Of a stretch of DNA of 64,000 bases, positions 38,179 through 47,527 are shown piece by piece. The position numbers were made by a program, and so were the translations under genes. Each line of letters opens with the position of its first letter. Within the stretch, counting starts at the first letter, position 1. The DNA comes from Deltaproteobacteria bacterium HGW-Deltaproteobacteria-6 (GTDB taxonomy: Bacteria > Desulfobacterota > Syntrophia > Syntrophales > Smithellaceae), in NCBI GenBank assembly GCA_002840435.1, contig PHAT01000002.1, forward strand, positions 62,001 to 126,000, given 5' to 3'. The notes under the pieces were generated by a model that was given only the letters and a program-made list of their open reading frames with translations, was not told the DNA's origin and ran no database searches.

Positions 38179-38814
38179 TTGAAATATTATCCTGTCTTTT
38201 GGGACATCACCGGAAAAAAATGCGTCGTGATCGGCGGAGGGGATGTAGCGGCCAGAAAAGTTGCGAGACTTTTGGACTGTGACGCGAAAGTCTGCGTCGT
38301 GAGCCCTGTCCTTGTCCCCGAACTGGAGGTGTTGAAAAAAGATCAGCGTATCGAACACATAGATGACGAATATGCCGGAGAATATCTTTACGGGGCGTCT
38401 CTGGTCATCGGGGCGACGGATGATGAAAAAGTCAACGCCGCCATCTCCAGAGATGCGAAAACCAAGGGCATTCCGGTCAATATTGTGGATGATCCGCAAA
38501 AATGCGATTTTATTCTGCCGTCGCTTGTGGAACGGGGCGATCTGACGATTGCCTGCAGCACCGGCGGCAATTCACCGGCGCTGGCGCGCCATTTGCGCGA
38601 GGAACTGGAAGAAACCTATGGAGAGGAATACGCAACCCTGCTGAATATTTTAGGGCAGTTACGGATGAAGATGGAAAAGAATGCCGGTGTTGGCAAGACC
38701 TGGTTTGATCAGTTGATGGCGGCCGGTTTGCTGGACGCGATCCGGCAAAAACAGGGGGACAGGGTGAAACAAATCATTTATGACATTACCGGCTGGGAGG
38801 TGGCCATTGACTAG
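38179..38814 (+). CDS. Precorrin-2 dehydrogenase / sirohydrochlorin ferrochelatase domain protein
   Basis: About 211 residues from TTG 38179 (KYYPVFWDITGKKCVVIGGGDVAARKVARLL), with GGGAAAGGG before it; an upstream TTG at 38101 would add 26 residues not seen in the family. It has the NAD-binding fold of the CysG N-terminus/Met8p (GGGDVAARK; VNIVDDPQKCDFILPSLVERGDL). It oxidises precorrin-2 to sirohydrochlorin and may insert iron, feeding siroheme to the Ahb heme pathway. It heads the heme operon and overlaps the next gene. Confidence 0.93.
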   Translation: MKYYPVFWDITGKKCVVIGGGDVAARKVARLLDCDAKVCVVSPVLVPELEVLKKDQRIEHIDDEYAGEYLYGASLVIGATDDEKVNAAISRDAKTKGIPVNIVDDPQKCDFILPSLVERGDLTIACSTGGNSPALARHLREELEETYGEEYATLLNILGQLRMKMEKNAGVGKTWFDQLMAAGLLDAIRQKQGDRVKQIIYDITGWEVAID

Positions 38815-39631
38815 TCTGGAAACAACCTTGTTCGCGTTGGCCCTGATCTGCTGCGCACTGGCTACCGCCGGCTATCTGCTGTCGCTGCTGGTTCAAAAAA
38901 TCGTGCTGGCCAAAGCGTCCATGTGGATTCTGGCGTCCGGTTTCCTTTTTCTGACGCTGACCCTTCTTCTGGCAGCCATTCATTCTTCCGGCTGGATCAA
39001 TTTCGGTTCGCGGCATTTCCTTTCGATTTACGCCTGGGCGATTGCCGGCATTTATCTGGGGTTGCAGTTTAAGACAAAAACGCGATTGCTGGGCGCTTTT
39101 ATCGCGCCGTTTATTTTATTGTTTCTGATTGCCGCCGCCGGACAGGGCTCGGGCAAGAATCTTGTGCCGGCCGAGTGGCAGGGATGGCTCACGGCTTTGC
39201 ATCTGGTGCTGGCGATTGCCGGCGAGGCGCTTTTTGTTCTGGCGTCCGCCGCCGGGGCGATGTTCATGATACAGAACAGCCTGCTCAAACATAAAAAACC
39301 GGGCAGAATGGGCCGCCTGCTGCCGTCGCTTAGTGATCTGGACCGCATCAATCATCTGGGACTGCTGTGGGGGTTTCCGCTGCTGACGCTGGGGATGATC
39401 GAGGGCGCCGTTTACGCCGCTTTTGAATGGGGCGGTCCGTGGCCTGCCGACCCGAAAGTGATCTGGTCTTTTGCCGTCTGGATTGTTTACGGATTCCTGC
39501 TGCATCAGCGTCTGGCGATCGGTTGGAAAGGGTTCCGGATGGCGTCTTTATCCTGCGTGGTCTTTTTGTTTTTTTTAATGTCGGCTCTGGTGATCAGATT
39601 TTGTTGCACAACCGTTCATAACTTTATTTAA
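38807..39631 (+). CDS. HemX/CcsA-like cytochrome c assembly membrane protein
   Basis: 274 residues read from TTG 38807, which has GGGAGG six nt upstream and overlaps the previous stop by 8 bp. About eight membrane helices match the CcsA/ResC/HemX family (HLVLAIAGEALFVLASAAGAMFMIQ; LDRINHLGLLWGFPLLTLGMIEG; WPADPKVIWSFAVWIVYGFLLHQR). The tryptophan-rich WWD heme loop of true CcsA is not evident, so it is nearer HemX, which lowers HemA levels in Bacillus. It is directly upstream of hemA here too. Confidence 0.85.
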   Translation: MTSLETTLFALALICCALATAGYLLSLLVQKIVLAKASMWILASGFLFLTLTLLLAAIHSSGWINFGSRHFLSIYAWAIAGIYLGLQFKTKTRLLGAFIAPFILLFLIAAAGQGSGKNLVPAEWQGWLTALHLVLAIAGEALFVLASAAGAMFMIQNSLLKHKKPGRMGRLLPSLSDLDRINHLGLLWGFPLLTLGMIEGAVYAAFEWGGPWPADPKVIWSFAVWIVYGFLLHQRLAIGWKGFRMASLSCVVFLFFLMSALVIRFCCTTVHNFI

Positions 39632-39634
39632 AAA

Positions 39635-40894
39635 ATGATTGTATTAGTCGGATTAAACCATAAAACAGCGCCGCTTGCGGTGCGCGAAAGACTTTTTGCC
39701 GGATGCCGGGAAGAGATGAATCTTCTGGCCGGTCTGCAGGCGATTGACGGCGTGCGGGAGATTCTGCATCTTGCCACCTGCAACCGCGTAGAGCTGGTTG
39801 CTTCCGTTGACGATGCGCTGCAGTCGATGGATGCGCTCAGATCTTTTCTGGCGAAATATGGCGGGCTGACGAATGACGAAGCCGCCTGTCTTTACGGTTA
39901 TCAGGGTGAAGAAGCGATTAAGCATTTGTTCCGGGTCACGTCCAGCCTCGATTCACTGGTAATGGGCGAGGCGCAGATTCTGGGGCAGGTGAAAGAAGCC
40001 TACCGTCAGGCGCTGGCGCAAAACGCCACCGGCATCGCGCTCAATCGTTTGATGCACCGGGCCTTCCGCACGGCTAAGCGCGTGCGGACGGAAACAGGCA
40101 TTGCCGCCAATCCGGTGTCGGTGAGCTTTGCGGCGGTGGAACTGGCCAAGAAAATATTCGGAACGCTGGCGGGTAAAAAAACGCTGGTTATCGGCGCAGG
40201 CGAGATGGCCGAACTGACCTGCACGCACCTGATCGGCAACGGCGCAGAGGGCATTACCGTCGCCAACCGGTCACTTGCCCAGGCCGCAATACTTGCCGAA
40301 AAATATCACGGCAGGGCTCTCAGTCTTACCGCCCTTGACGAAGCGCTTTGCGATGCCGATATTGTAATCAGCTCCACCGGCGCGCCGACGTATATCGTGA
40401 CACAAGAGATGGTTCGTCACTGTCTGCGCAAACGTAAAAACCGTCTGCTGTTTTTGATCGATATCGCCGTCCCGCGCGACATCGATCCCGCGGCTGACGG
40501 CATTGAGAATGTCTATCTATACAACATCGATAATTTGCAGGACATTGTCGATGAAAATATTAAAGGCCGCCGTCGCGAGGCGCTTAAGGCGGAGCAAATT
40601 GTTTCCGAAGAAGTGACGCATTATTTAAACTGGCTCAAGGAACTGGAAGCCGTGCCGACCATTGTGTCGCTCAGGACAAAGGCCGAAGGCATTGTGCGCA
40701 TGGAAATGTCCAAAGCTGAAAACTGGATGTCGAAGCTCGAAAACGGTGATCGTGAAAAAGTGGATGCGCTGGTGAATGGCATTGTTAATAAATTACTGCA
40801 TGCGCCGGTGGCAGTCATGAAGGAAGAAAGCGCCGAATTTAATTCGCAGGATATTGTGGCGGCGGCCCGGCAGCTTTTCCGGCTGGATGATTAA
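39635..40894 (+). CDS. hemA: Glutamyl-tRNA reductase
   Basis: 419 residues. It reduces glutamyl-tRNA to glutamate semialdehyde, the first step of tetrapyrrole synthesis. It has the catalytic cysteine in HLATCNRVEL, the substrate-binding start GLNHKTAPLAVRERLF, the NADPH fold VIGAGEMAELTCTHLIGNGAEGITVANRS and the C-terminal dimer coil. The start comes four bp after hemX with no strong ribosome site, so it is probably translated by coupling. hemL is not in the window. Confidence 0.96.
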   Translation: MIVLVGLNHKTAPLAVRERLFAGCREEMNLLAGLQAIDGVREILHLATCNRVELVASVDDALQSMDALRSFLAKYGGLTNDEAACLYGYQGEEAIKHLFRVTSSLDSLVMGEAQILGQVKEAYRQALAQNATGIALNRLMHRAFRTAKRVRTETGIAANPVSVSFAAVELAKKIFGTLAGKKTLVIGAGEMAELTCTHLIGNGAEGITVANRSLAQAAILAEKYHGRALSLTALDEALCDADIVISSTGAPTYIVTQEMVRHCLRKRKNRLLFLIDIAVPRDIDPAADGIENVYLYNIDNLQDIVDENIKGRRREALKAEQIVSEEVTHYLNWLKELEAVPTIVSLRTKAEGIVRMEMSKAENWMSKLENGDREKVDALVNGIVNKLLHAPVAVMKEESAEFNSQDIVAAARQLFRLDD

Positions 40895-40902
40895 GAGGTG
40901 AT

Positions 40903-41086
40903 GCGGCAGTTGAAGGGGCATTTTATCGCTCAGAATCCCCTGCAATGGTGGCTCTAAAGCTCATTGCGCGGCAGCCGAAAACTCGCCCTTCGGGCTCAAA
41001 CAGTTCGGCTGCCTGATGCTTCATTTCGCTAAGAGCCACAGCATTTCGGGGATATTCGCTCAGCCAATGCCCCGATTCATTGCCGC
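40903..41086. repeat. 184-bp imperfect palindrome between hemA and hemC
   Basis: Nested inverted arms: GCGGCA/TGCCGC at the edges, GGGGCATT (40915-40922) with AATGCCCC (41066-41073), GGCTCT with AGAGCC, GGCAGCCGAA (40970-40979) with TTCGGCTGCC (41004-41013), and a central GCCC-TTC-GGGC loop. It can fold as one long hairpin. This resembles a MITE or other dispersed palindrome placed inside the operon. Confidence 0.65.
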
Positions 41087-41108
41087 AGGTTAGAATGAAA
41101 GGTTAAAT

Positions 41109-42023
41109 ATGAATATAAAAATTGGGACAAGAGGCAGCAAGCTGGCGCTGGCGCAGACCGGCTCGGTCGTGGAAAGTTTAAAAAAGATCGCGCCGGATAT
41201 CCATGCCGAAATTTCCGTGATCAAAACCAGCGGCGACATCATGCAGGATGTTTCGCTTTTGCAGATCGGCGGCCAGGGCGCGTTTGTCAAGGAAATTGAA
41301 GAAGCGCTCCTTGCGGGCGGCATTGATCTGGCCGTCCACAGCATGAAAGACGTGCCGGGGGAAACGCCGGAAGGTCTGACCTTTGCGGCCATTCTGAAGC
41401 GTGAAGACGTGCGGGATATCCTGGTATCGCGCGACCGGATCAAGATGGAATTTATGCCCAAAGGGGCGAGAATCGGCACCGGGTCGCTGAGGCGGGGCGC
41501 ACAGATCAAAGCCATCCTGCCGGACGTCGAGATCGTTCCGTTGCGCGGGAATATCGACACGCGTCTGAAAAAAGTAGAGACGGAAAATCTTACCGCCGTC
41601 GTTCTGGCGGCGGCCGGCATGAAAAGACTGGGATATGCGCAAACCATCACGCAATTTTTGCCGGTGGAACTGATGCTGCCGGCGGTGGGGCAGGGCGCGC
41701 TGGGTTTGCAGATTCGCAGGACGGATTCTGAATTGTTTGAGGTTTTGTCCAAGCTCAACCACGTACCTACGGCAACGGAAGTAACGGCGGAGCGCTCCTA
41801 TCTGCGGGCGCTGGGCGGCGGCTGCCGTCTGCCGATTGCGGCCTACGGCGCAATCGAAGGCGGCCGTCTGACGCTGGAAGGCCTGGTTGCCGCGCCCAAC
41901 GGTGGAACCGTGATCCGGGATAAAGTCTGGGGAGCGCTTGACGAGGCGGAAGAGCTGGGCAGGAAGCTTGCCGACATGATTATGGAAAAGGGCGGCAAAA
42001 AATTGCTGGATCTGGTGTGTTGA
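41109..42023 (+). CDS. hemC: Porphobilinogen deaminase (hydroxymethylbilane synthase)
   Basis: 304 residues. It joins four porphobilinogens into hydroxymethylbilane. Seen are KIGTRGSKLALAQTG at the N-terminus, DLAVHSMKDVP, GTGSLRRGAQ and RGNIDTRLKK for substrate binding, and the dipyrromethane-cofactor cysteine in RALGGGCRLPIAAYG. AAAGGT precedes the ATG. It lies after the palindromic element and 4 bp before cobA-hemD. Confidence 0.97.
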   Translation: MNIKIGTRGSKLALAQTGSVVESLKKIAPDIHAEISVIKTSGDIMQDVSLLQIGGQGAFVKEIEEALLAGGIDLAVHSMKDVPGETPEGLTFAAILKREDVRDILVSRDRIKMEFMPKGARIGTGSLRRGAQIKAILPDVEIVPLRGNIDTRLKKVETENLTAVVLAAAGMKRLGYAQTITQFLPVELMLPAVGQGALGLQIRRTDSELFEVLSKLNHVPTATEVTAERSYLRALGGGCRLPIAAYGAIEGGRLTLEGLVAAPNGGTVIRDKVWGALDEAEELGRKLADMIMEKGGKKLLDLVC

Positions 42024-42027
42024 AAAT

Positions 42028-43578
42028 ATGGCTGAAAAAATAAAAACTGGAAAAGTTTATATCATTGGCGCGGGGCCGGGGGACGCGGGGTTGATTACCG
42101 TCAAAGCCGTCTCGTGCCTTCGTCTGGCCGATGTCGTGATCTATGATAATCTCGTTAATGAAGAACTGCTCAAATACGCGCCGTCCTCCGCCCGTTTCAT
42201 TTACGCGGGTAAAAAAGGCGGCGACCACACGTTGTCGCAGGACAAAATTAACGAACTGTTGGCTAAAGAAGCGCTGGACGGCAACACCGTCGCCCGTCTC
42301 AAGGGCGGCGATCCTTTTATTTTCGGACGCGGCGGTGAAGAGGCCGAAGTGCTGGTGGCTCAGGGCGTCCCGTTTGAATTGATTCCCGGCGTGACGTCGG
42401 CTATTGCGGTTCCGGCTTACGCGGGCATACCGCTTACGCATCGCGGTCTCACCTCCACGGTGGCTTTTATCACCGGCCATGAAGATCCGACCAAGGAACA
42501 AAGTGATATCGACTGGCAGGCGCTGACGGGGATCGGCACGCTGGTTTTTCTGATGGGCGTGAAAAATCTGTCACAGATTACGGAAGCGCTGATGGCGCAC
42601 GGCAAATCTCCGGAAACGCCTGCGGCGTTGATTCGCCGCGGCACCACGCCGCACCAGGAAATCATTACCGGTACGCTGTCCACGATGGTTGAGTTGGCAC
42701 AGGCCAGACATTTTAAGCCGCCGGCTATTCTGGTGGTAGGTCCGGTTGTGGACTTGAGAGAAACGCTTGGTTGGTTCGATAAAAAGCCGCTGTTCGGCCT
42801 GGGTGTGGTTATCACGCGTCCCGAACGGCAGGCCGATGATCTGGCGAGGCTGCTTATGGCTGAAGGCGCTTCGGCTATTGCTTTTCCGACCATCAGCATC
42901 GTGCCGCCTGCCGACTGGAGCGAACTGGACCGGGCACTGGAAACACTGGCGGACTATCACTGGCTAATTTTCACCAGCGCCAACGGCGTGCATTTCTTTT
43001 TCGACCGCCTGCGGGAAAAGGGCGGGGACGTGCGCGATCTTAAGGGAATAAAAATCTGCTGCATCGGTCCCGCCACGGCCTCGCAGATTGAAGCCAGAGG
43101 CATCCGGGTGGACCTGGTGCCTGATGAATTTATCGCCGAAGGGATTCTGAAATCCTTTGCGGCGCTGGATTTGTCGGGAAAGAAAATTCTGATTCCACGC
43201 GCCCAAAAGGCCCGCGACATTCTGCCCGAGGGTCTGAAAAAGCAGGGATCTTTTGTTGATGTCGTCACCGCCTACCGGACGGTTAATTCGGGCGCGAAAA
43301 AAGAAGATCTGACGGCATTGATCGAGGCGGGTGAAGTGGACGTGATCACCTTTACCAGTTCATCCACCGTGACCAATTTTATTGAAATCATGGGCGGCGA
43401 TTATGTGTTGCCGCCTCAGATCAAAACAGCCTGTATCGGGCCGGTGACGGCGGCCGCCGCGAAAAAAGCCGGCTTCCGGATTGACATTACACAGGAAGAC
43501 TATACGATGAACGGTCTGGTGCAGTCGCTCATCCGATACTTTAAAGACCGGGCTCTTCCGGGAGAGGAAAATCAATGA
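42028..43578 (+). CDS. cobA-hemD: Uroporphyrinogen-III C-methyltransferase / uroporphyrinogen-III synthase fusion
   Basis: 516 residues in two enzymes. Residues 1-245 form a SAM-dependent methyltransferase (VYIIGAGPGDAGLITVKA; RLKGGDPFIFGRGGEEA; LTHRGLTSTVAFITGHE) that makes precorrin-2; residues 255-510 form uroporphyrinogen-III synthase (VVITRPERQADDLARLL; ITFTSSSTVTNFIEI; CIGPVTAAAAKKAGF). The fusion carries hydroxymethylbilane to precorrin-2 and is common in anaerobes. It overlaps ahbC by four bases (ATGA). Confidence 0.96.
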   Translation: MAEKIKTGKVYIIGAGPGDAGLITVKAVSCLRLADVVIYDNLVNEELLKYAPSSARFIYAGKKGGDHTLSQDKINELLAKEALDGNTVARLKGGDPFIFGRGGEEAEVLVAQGVPFELIPGVTSAIAVPAYAGIPLTHRGLTSTVAFITGHEDPTKEQSDIDWQALTGIGTLVFLMGVKNLSQITEALMAHGKSPETPAALIRRGTTPHQEIITGTLSTMVELAQARHFKPPAILVVGPVVDLRETLGWFDKKPLFGLGVVITRPERQADDLARLLMAEGASAIAFPTISIVPPADWSELDRALETLADYHWLIFTSANGVHFFFDRLREKGGDVRDLKGIKICCIGPATASQIEARGIRVDLVPDEFIAEGILKSFAALDLSGKKILIPRAQKARDILPEGLKKQGSFVDVVTAYRTVNSGAKKEDLTALIEAGEVDVITFTSSSTVTNFIEIMGGDYVLPPQIKTACIGPVTAAAAKKAGFRIDITQEDYTMNGLVQSLIRYFKDRALPGEENQ

Positions 43579-44762
43579 TCGGTATTTCCAAGTTATACTG
43601 CGGGGCGGTGGAGCCTTCCGATGTGCTCCGGTACAACCGGCATTCCGGACAGCTGCCTTCGCATCTGCTCCAATTTTCATCGGATAAAAAACCGGTGGTC
43701 GTCTGGAATATGACGCGCCGCTGCAATCTCAAGTGCATTCACTGTTATTCGGCCTCCGCCGATATCGACTATCCCGATGAACTGACGACCGAAGAAGGCA
43801 AGAAGCTGATTGACGATCTGGCGGCATTCGGCTCGCCGGTGATCTTGTTTTCCGGCGGCGAGCCGCTTTTGCGCCCCGATCTGCTGGAACTGGCGCAGTA
43901 TGCGACGGACAAGGGTATGCGTGCGGTCATTTCCACCAACGGCACCCTCATCACGAAGGAGATTGCGGCCCGGCTCAAAAAGATCGGTCTGTCCTATGTG
44001 GGGGTGAGCCTGGACGGCCTTCAAAAAACGCATGACCGGTTCCGCGGCAGCAAAGGAGCGTTTGAAAAGGCGATAGAAGGCATCCGCAACTGCCGCGATG
44101 CGGGCATCAAGGTGGGTTTGCGCTTCACGGTTAACAAGCATAACGTGGCCGATGTTCCCGATATGTTCGATTTGCTGAGAAAGGAAAAAATCGAACGGAT
44201 GTGTTTTTACCATCTGGTGTACACCGGACGGGGCTCCAAACTGCGCGAAGAGGACCTGACGCATGAGGAAACGCGCAAGCTTCTGGATTTAATTGCCGCG
44301 AAGACCCGGGAAATGTTTCAAGACGGTTTGGCGCCGGAAATTCTGACCGTGGACAATCATGCCGATGGCCCGTATCTCTATTTGAAAATGAAGGAAGAAG
44401 ACCCAAAGCGCGCAGGGGAAGTGCTGGAACTTCTCGAAATGAACGAGGGCAACTCCTCCGGTGTCGGCATCGGTTGCGTGAGCTGGGACGGCGAAGTCTA
44501 TCCCGACCAGTTCTGGCGCAATCAGCCACTGGGGAATGTAAGGCAGAAGCCATTCAGTAAAATCTGGACAAATGAAAATAATGAGCTCCTGATGAAATTG
44601 AAAGACAAGAAAAAGCATGTTCACGGCCGCTGTGCCGCGTGCTCGTGGCTTTCCGTGTGCGGCGGCAACTTCCGGGCGCGGGCGGAATCGGCAGGTGATG
44701 TCTGGGGGCCGGATCCCGCCTGTTACCTTACAGATGAAGAAATCACGCAAAGGGAGGAGTGA
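43575..44762 (+). CDS. ahbC: AhbC, 12,18-didecarboxysiroheme deacetylase (radical SAM)
   Basis: 395 residues. The radical-SAM cluster motif is in MTRRCNLKCIHCYSAS; the SAM-binding GGEP block follows (LFSGGEPLLRPDLLEL). A C-terminal cysteine set (IGCVSWDGEVYPDQF; GRCAACSWLSVCGGNFRAR; DPACYL) should hold an auxiliary cluster. This pattern and its neighbours match AhbC, which removes two acetate groups from didecarboxysiroheme to give Fe-coproporphyrin III. NirJ of heme d1 synthesis is the close alternative, but no other nir genes are here. Confidence 0.9.
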   Translation: MIGISKLYCGAVEPSDVLRYNRHSGQLPSHLLQFSSDKKPVVVWNMTRRCNLKCIHCYSASADIDYPDELTTEEGKKLIDDLAAFGSPVILFSGGEPLLRPDLLELAQYATDKGMRAVISTNGTLITKEIAARLKKIGLSYVGVSLDGLQKTHDRFRGSKGAFEKAIEGIRNCRDAGIKVGLRFTVNKHNVADVPDMFDLLRKEKIERMCFYHLVYTGRGSKLREEDLTHEETRKLLDLIAAKTREMFQDGLAPEILTVDNHADGPYLYLKMKEEDPKRAGEVLELLEMNEGNSSGVGIGCVSWDGEVYPDQFWRNQPLGNVRQKPFSKIWTNENNELLMKLKDKKKHVHGRCAACSWLSVCGGNFRARAESAGDVWGPDPACYLTDEEITQREE

Positions 44763-44764
44763 AA

Positions 44765-45271
44765 ATGAAAGTTGAATTGTTGAAAGAAAATTTAGAGCTG
44801 ATAGAGAAATTGAAAAATGTTCCGGTGCTGCATTCTTTTGGCAAAAGGGACATTGGTAAGCTTTTCAACTTCAGCAATGTGAAAAAATACTTTGCGGGGG
44901 AAACCATCATTGAGGAAGGAAGTTATGACAACTGGATTTATTTTTTAATCAGCGGCCATGTCCGCATTATTAAAAATGGCGAAGAAATCGACACGCTGAG
45001 GCGCACGGGAGATATCTTCGGAGAAATGTGCGTGATTGACGGCTGTCCCCGTTCGGCTTCAATTGAGGCCATGGACGACGTCGTATGTCTGGCCACGGAC
45101 GTATCCTTTATGGACAGCCTCTACAGTGATGACAAGGTGGCCTTTTGTTCGATGTTTTATCAAATGGTTGCTGAAGTGCTGGCCTGCCGCCTGCGGGAAA
45201 CCAGTTCTGAACTGGCCAAATATAAAGAAGAACTCCAGAAGTTGAAAAGTGTCAACAGCAAGGGAGGTTAA
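44765..45271 (+). CDS. Cyclic-nucleotide-binding-domain protein inside the heme operon
   Basis: 169 residues from ATG 44765 (KVELLKENLELIEKLKNVP), with GGGAGGAG upstream; GTG 44759 is a possible start two codons earlier. A single CNBD (about residues 25-140) has FGEMCVIDGCPRSASIEA, keeping the Glu and Arg of the phosphate-binding cassette. A short coil follows, with no helix-turn-helix or enzyme domain. It lies between ahbC and hemB with almost no gaps. It could be a cAMP-responsive subunit that acts on a partner; no function is known. Confidence 0.85.
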   Translation: MKVELLKENLELIEKLKNVPVLHSFGKRDIGKLFNFSNVKKYFAGETIIEEGSYDNWIYFLISGHVRIIKNGEEIDTLRRTGDIFGEMCVIDGCPRSASIEAMDDVVCLATDVSFMDSLYSDDKVAFCSMFYQMVAEVLACRLRETSSELAKYKEELQKLKSVNSKGG

Positions 45272-45274
45272 GAA

Positions 45275-46252
45275 ATGCAATTTCCGGAATATCGTCCCCG
45301 ACGAATAAGAAAAAATGAAAATTTCCGTCGCCTGGTCCGTGAGACGAAATTAAGCGTGGATGATCTGGTCTATCCGTTGTTCGCGGTTCCCGGCAAGAGC
45401 GTTAAAAAACCGATTACCTCCATGCCCGGCCAGTTTCAACTTTCGGTGGATTACATTGTTAAAGAAGCGCGCGACGCCTGTGATCTGGGGATACCGGCGG
45501 TGCTGCTTTTCGGCATTCCGTCAAAAAAGGACGAGCAGGGCACAGGCGCTTTTGCCAAAGACGGCATCGTGCAGCAGGCGGTGAAAAGAATCAAAAACGA
45601 AGTTCCCGAAATGCTCGTGATCACGGATGTCTGTCTGTGTGAATACACCAGTCACGGCCACTGCGGCATTCTGGAAAAAGGTCTGGTGCAAAACGACCTG
45701 ACACTGGAAGTGCTGGCGGAGACAGCCCTGTCGCAGGTCAAGGCCGGCGCGGATATGGTCGCGCCCTCGGCCATGATGGACGGGCAGATTGCGGCCATCC
45801 GGGAAGCGCTGGACGAAAATACGCTGGAAGATATACCGATTATGGCCTATTCCGCGAAATACGCCTCCTCGTTTTATGGTCCTTTCCGGGAAGCGGCGGA
45901 AAGCGCACCACAATTCGGCGACCGTAAGGCCTATCAGATGGACCCGGCCAACGGCGATGAAGCCATCCGCGAAATCTCCCTGGATGTCTCCGAAGGCGCG
46001 GACATTATCATGGTAAAGCCCGCGCTGGCTTATCTGGACATTATCTGCCGCGCCAAACAGGAATTCGATCTGCCGCTGGCCGCGTATAATGTGAGCGGCG
46101 AATATTCCATGATCAAAGCCGCTGCCCAGCTGGGCTGGCTGGATGAAGAAAAAGCCATGCTGGAATCATTGACGGCAATCAAGCGGGCGGGTGCGGATAT
46201 CATCATTACGTATTGGGCGAAACAGCTGGCGCAAATCATGAAGAGAACGTGA
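45275..46252 (+). CDS. hemB: Delta-aminolevulinic acid dehydratase (porphobilinogen synthase)
   Basis: 325 residues. It condenses two aminolevulinates into porphobilinogen. The zinc cysteines are in [15 protein letters not shown], the first Schiff-base lysine in [17 protein letters not shown] and the second in [14 protein letters not shown]. The Zn-type cysteine cluster, rather than the Asp-rich Mg type, is clear. AGGGAGG precedes the ATG. Confidence 0.97.
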   Translation: MQFPEYRPRRIRKNENFRRLVRETKLSVDDLVYPLFAVPGKSVKKPITSMPGQFQLSVDYIVKEARDACDLGIPAVLLFGIPSKKDEQGTGAFAKDGIVQQAVKRIKNEVPEMLVITDVCLCEYTSHGHCGILEKGLVQNDLTLEVLAETALSQVKAGADMVAPSAMMDGQIAAIREALDENTLEDIPIMAYSAKYASSFYGPFREAAESAPQFGDRKAYQMDPANGDEAIREISLDVSEGADIIMVKPALAYLDIICRAKQEFDLPLAAYNVSGEYSMIKAAAQLGWLDEEKAMLESLTAIKRAGADIIITYWAKQLAQIMKRT

Positions 46253-46309
46253 AGCGTGAAGTGTGAGGCGTAAAAAAATAAAGCAGAAAAACAGGCAAGG
46301 TGCATTTGT

Positions 46310-47377
46310 TTGGACAAGACAACAGAACATTTTAAAAAAAATCAGGTTCGCATGATCGCGTGGGAAGTGACGCGCAGCTGCAACCTGAACTGCAAGCACT
46401 GCCGCGCCGCGTCGCACCTCGGGCCGTATCCGGGGGAGCTCTCTACTGAAAAGTGTTTGCGCCTTATTGACGATATTGCGGCCACGTCGCAGCCGGTGAT
46501 CATCCTTACCGGTGGTGAGCCGCTGTTGCGCCCCGATATTTTTGAGATTGCCGCTTACGGAACCGGCAAGGGGCTGCGCATGGTCATGGCGACCAACGGC
46601 ACGCTGGTCGATGAAGTTGTCGCGCGAAAAATGATGGAAAGCGGCATCCAGCGCGTCAGCATCAGCATTGACGGCAAGGACGCCAAAAGCCACGATGATT
46701 TTCGCAATGAGCCCGGCGCGTTTGACGGCGCGCTGCGCGGCATCGAGGCGATGAAATCCGCCGGTCTGGAATTTCAAATCAACACAACGATCACCACCGC
46801 CAATCTGCATCAGATCAGAGACATTCACAATCTGGCGCTGAAAATCGGCGCAGCCGCGCATCATATCTTTCTGCTTGTGCCGACGGGGCGGGGGAAAGAT
46901 CTGGCCTTGCAGGCCATCACGGCTGCCGATTACGAAGAAACGTTGATGTGGTTTCATCAGGAGAGCATGACGTGTGAAATTCAGCTCAAAGCCACCTGCG
47001 CGCCGCATTATTTCCGCATTATGCACCAAAACAGGCCGAAAGGGGAAAAGCCGGTGAGAAAAGCAGGCGGGCATTTTCACGAATCGACGCGCGGCTGCCT
47101 GGGCGGCATTTCGTTCTGCTTTATTTCCCATGTGGGGCAGGTGCAGCCCTGCGGCTATCTGGAACTCGATTGCGGGAACGTGCAGAAGCAGAGCTTTGGC
47201 GAAATATGGGAAAACGCCGAGGTGTTCTGCAATCTGCGTGATTACGGCAAATACGGCGGCAAATGCGGCCGTTGCGAGTTTATCAAGGTCTGCGGCGGTT
47301 GCCGGGCAAGGGCGTATGAGGCGACCGGGGATTATCTATCTGAGGAACCGCTCTGCTTATATGAGCCAGGCCGTTGA
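46310..47377 (+). CDS. ahbD: AhbD, heme synthase (radical SAM)
   Basis: 355 residues read from TTG 46310 with AAGGTG upstream; ATG 46352 is a shorter option. Motif EVTRSCNLNCKHCRAAS is the radical-SAM site, LTGGEPLLRPDIFEI the SAM site, and C-terminal cysteines (RGCLGG; VQPCGYLELDCGN; CGRCEFIKVCGGCRARAYEATG) hold a second cluster. It matches AhbD, which oxidatively removes two carboxyls from Fe-coproporphyrin III to give heme b. The stop codon lies inside a palindromic repeat (47369-47489), so the last residues derive from it. Confidence 0.9.
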   Translation: MDKTTEHFKKNQVRMIAWEVTRSCNLNCKHCRAASHLGPYPGELSTEKCLRLIDDIAATSQPVIILTGGEPLLRPDIFEIAAYGTGKGLRMVMATNGTLVDEVVARKMMESGIQRVSISIDGKDAKSHDDFRNEPGAFDGALRGIEAMKSAGLEFQINTTITTANLHQIRDIHNLALKIGAAAHHIFLLVPTGRGKDLALQAITAADYEETLMWFHQESMTCEIQLKATCAPHYFRIMHQNRPKGEKPVRKAGGHFHESTRGCLGGISFCFISHVGQVQPCGYLELDCGNVQKQSFGEIWENAEVFCNLRDYGKYGGKCGRCEFIKVCGGCRARAYEATGDYLSEEPLCLYEPGR

Positions 47378-47489
47378 AAACTACCCACCTGCGGCGTTGC
47401 GCGTCGTCCTTCGTCGTTGCGGCGTATTCAACGATACGCCTCTCTCCTCAGGACTCGCGCGCCTTGCATCTGGCCAGTTTTGAACGGCC
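47369..47489. repeat. Palindromic intergenic repeat, copy 1
   Basis: 121 bp. Left end GGCCGTTGAAAACT pairs with right end AGTTTTGAACGGCC (one mismatch); the centre holds GGCGTAT-TCAACG-ATACGCC. The left arm contains the ahbD stop. The right half resembles copy 3 at 51667-51718 closely, and the design matches copy 2 at 51529-51651. Confidence 0.7.
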
Positions 47490-47527
47490 TCAAAAAATAT
47501 AGAAAGAATAAAAAGATAGAATGAATT

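Noticed and set aside
43575-44762. Heme d1 (NirJ) assignment for the first radical SAM gene
   Set aside because: No nirS, nirF or other d1 genes are here, whereas hemB, ahbD and an AhbA-like decarboxylase are adjacent, so AhbC is the better call.
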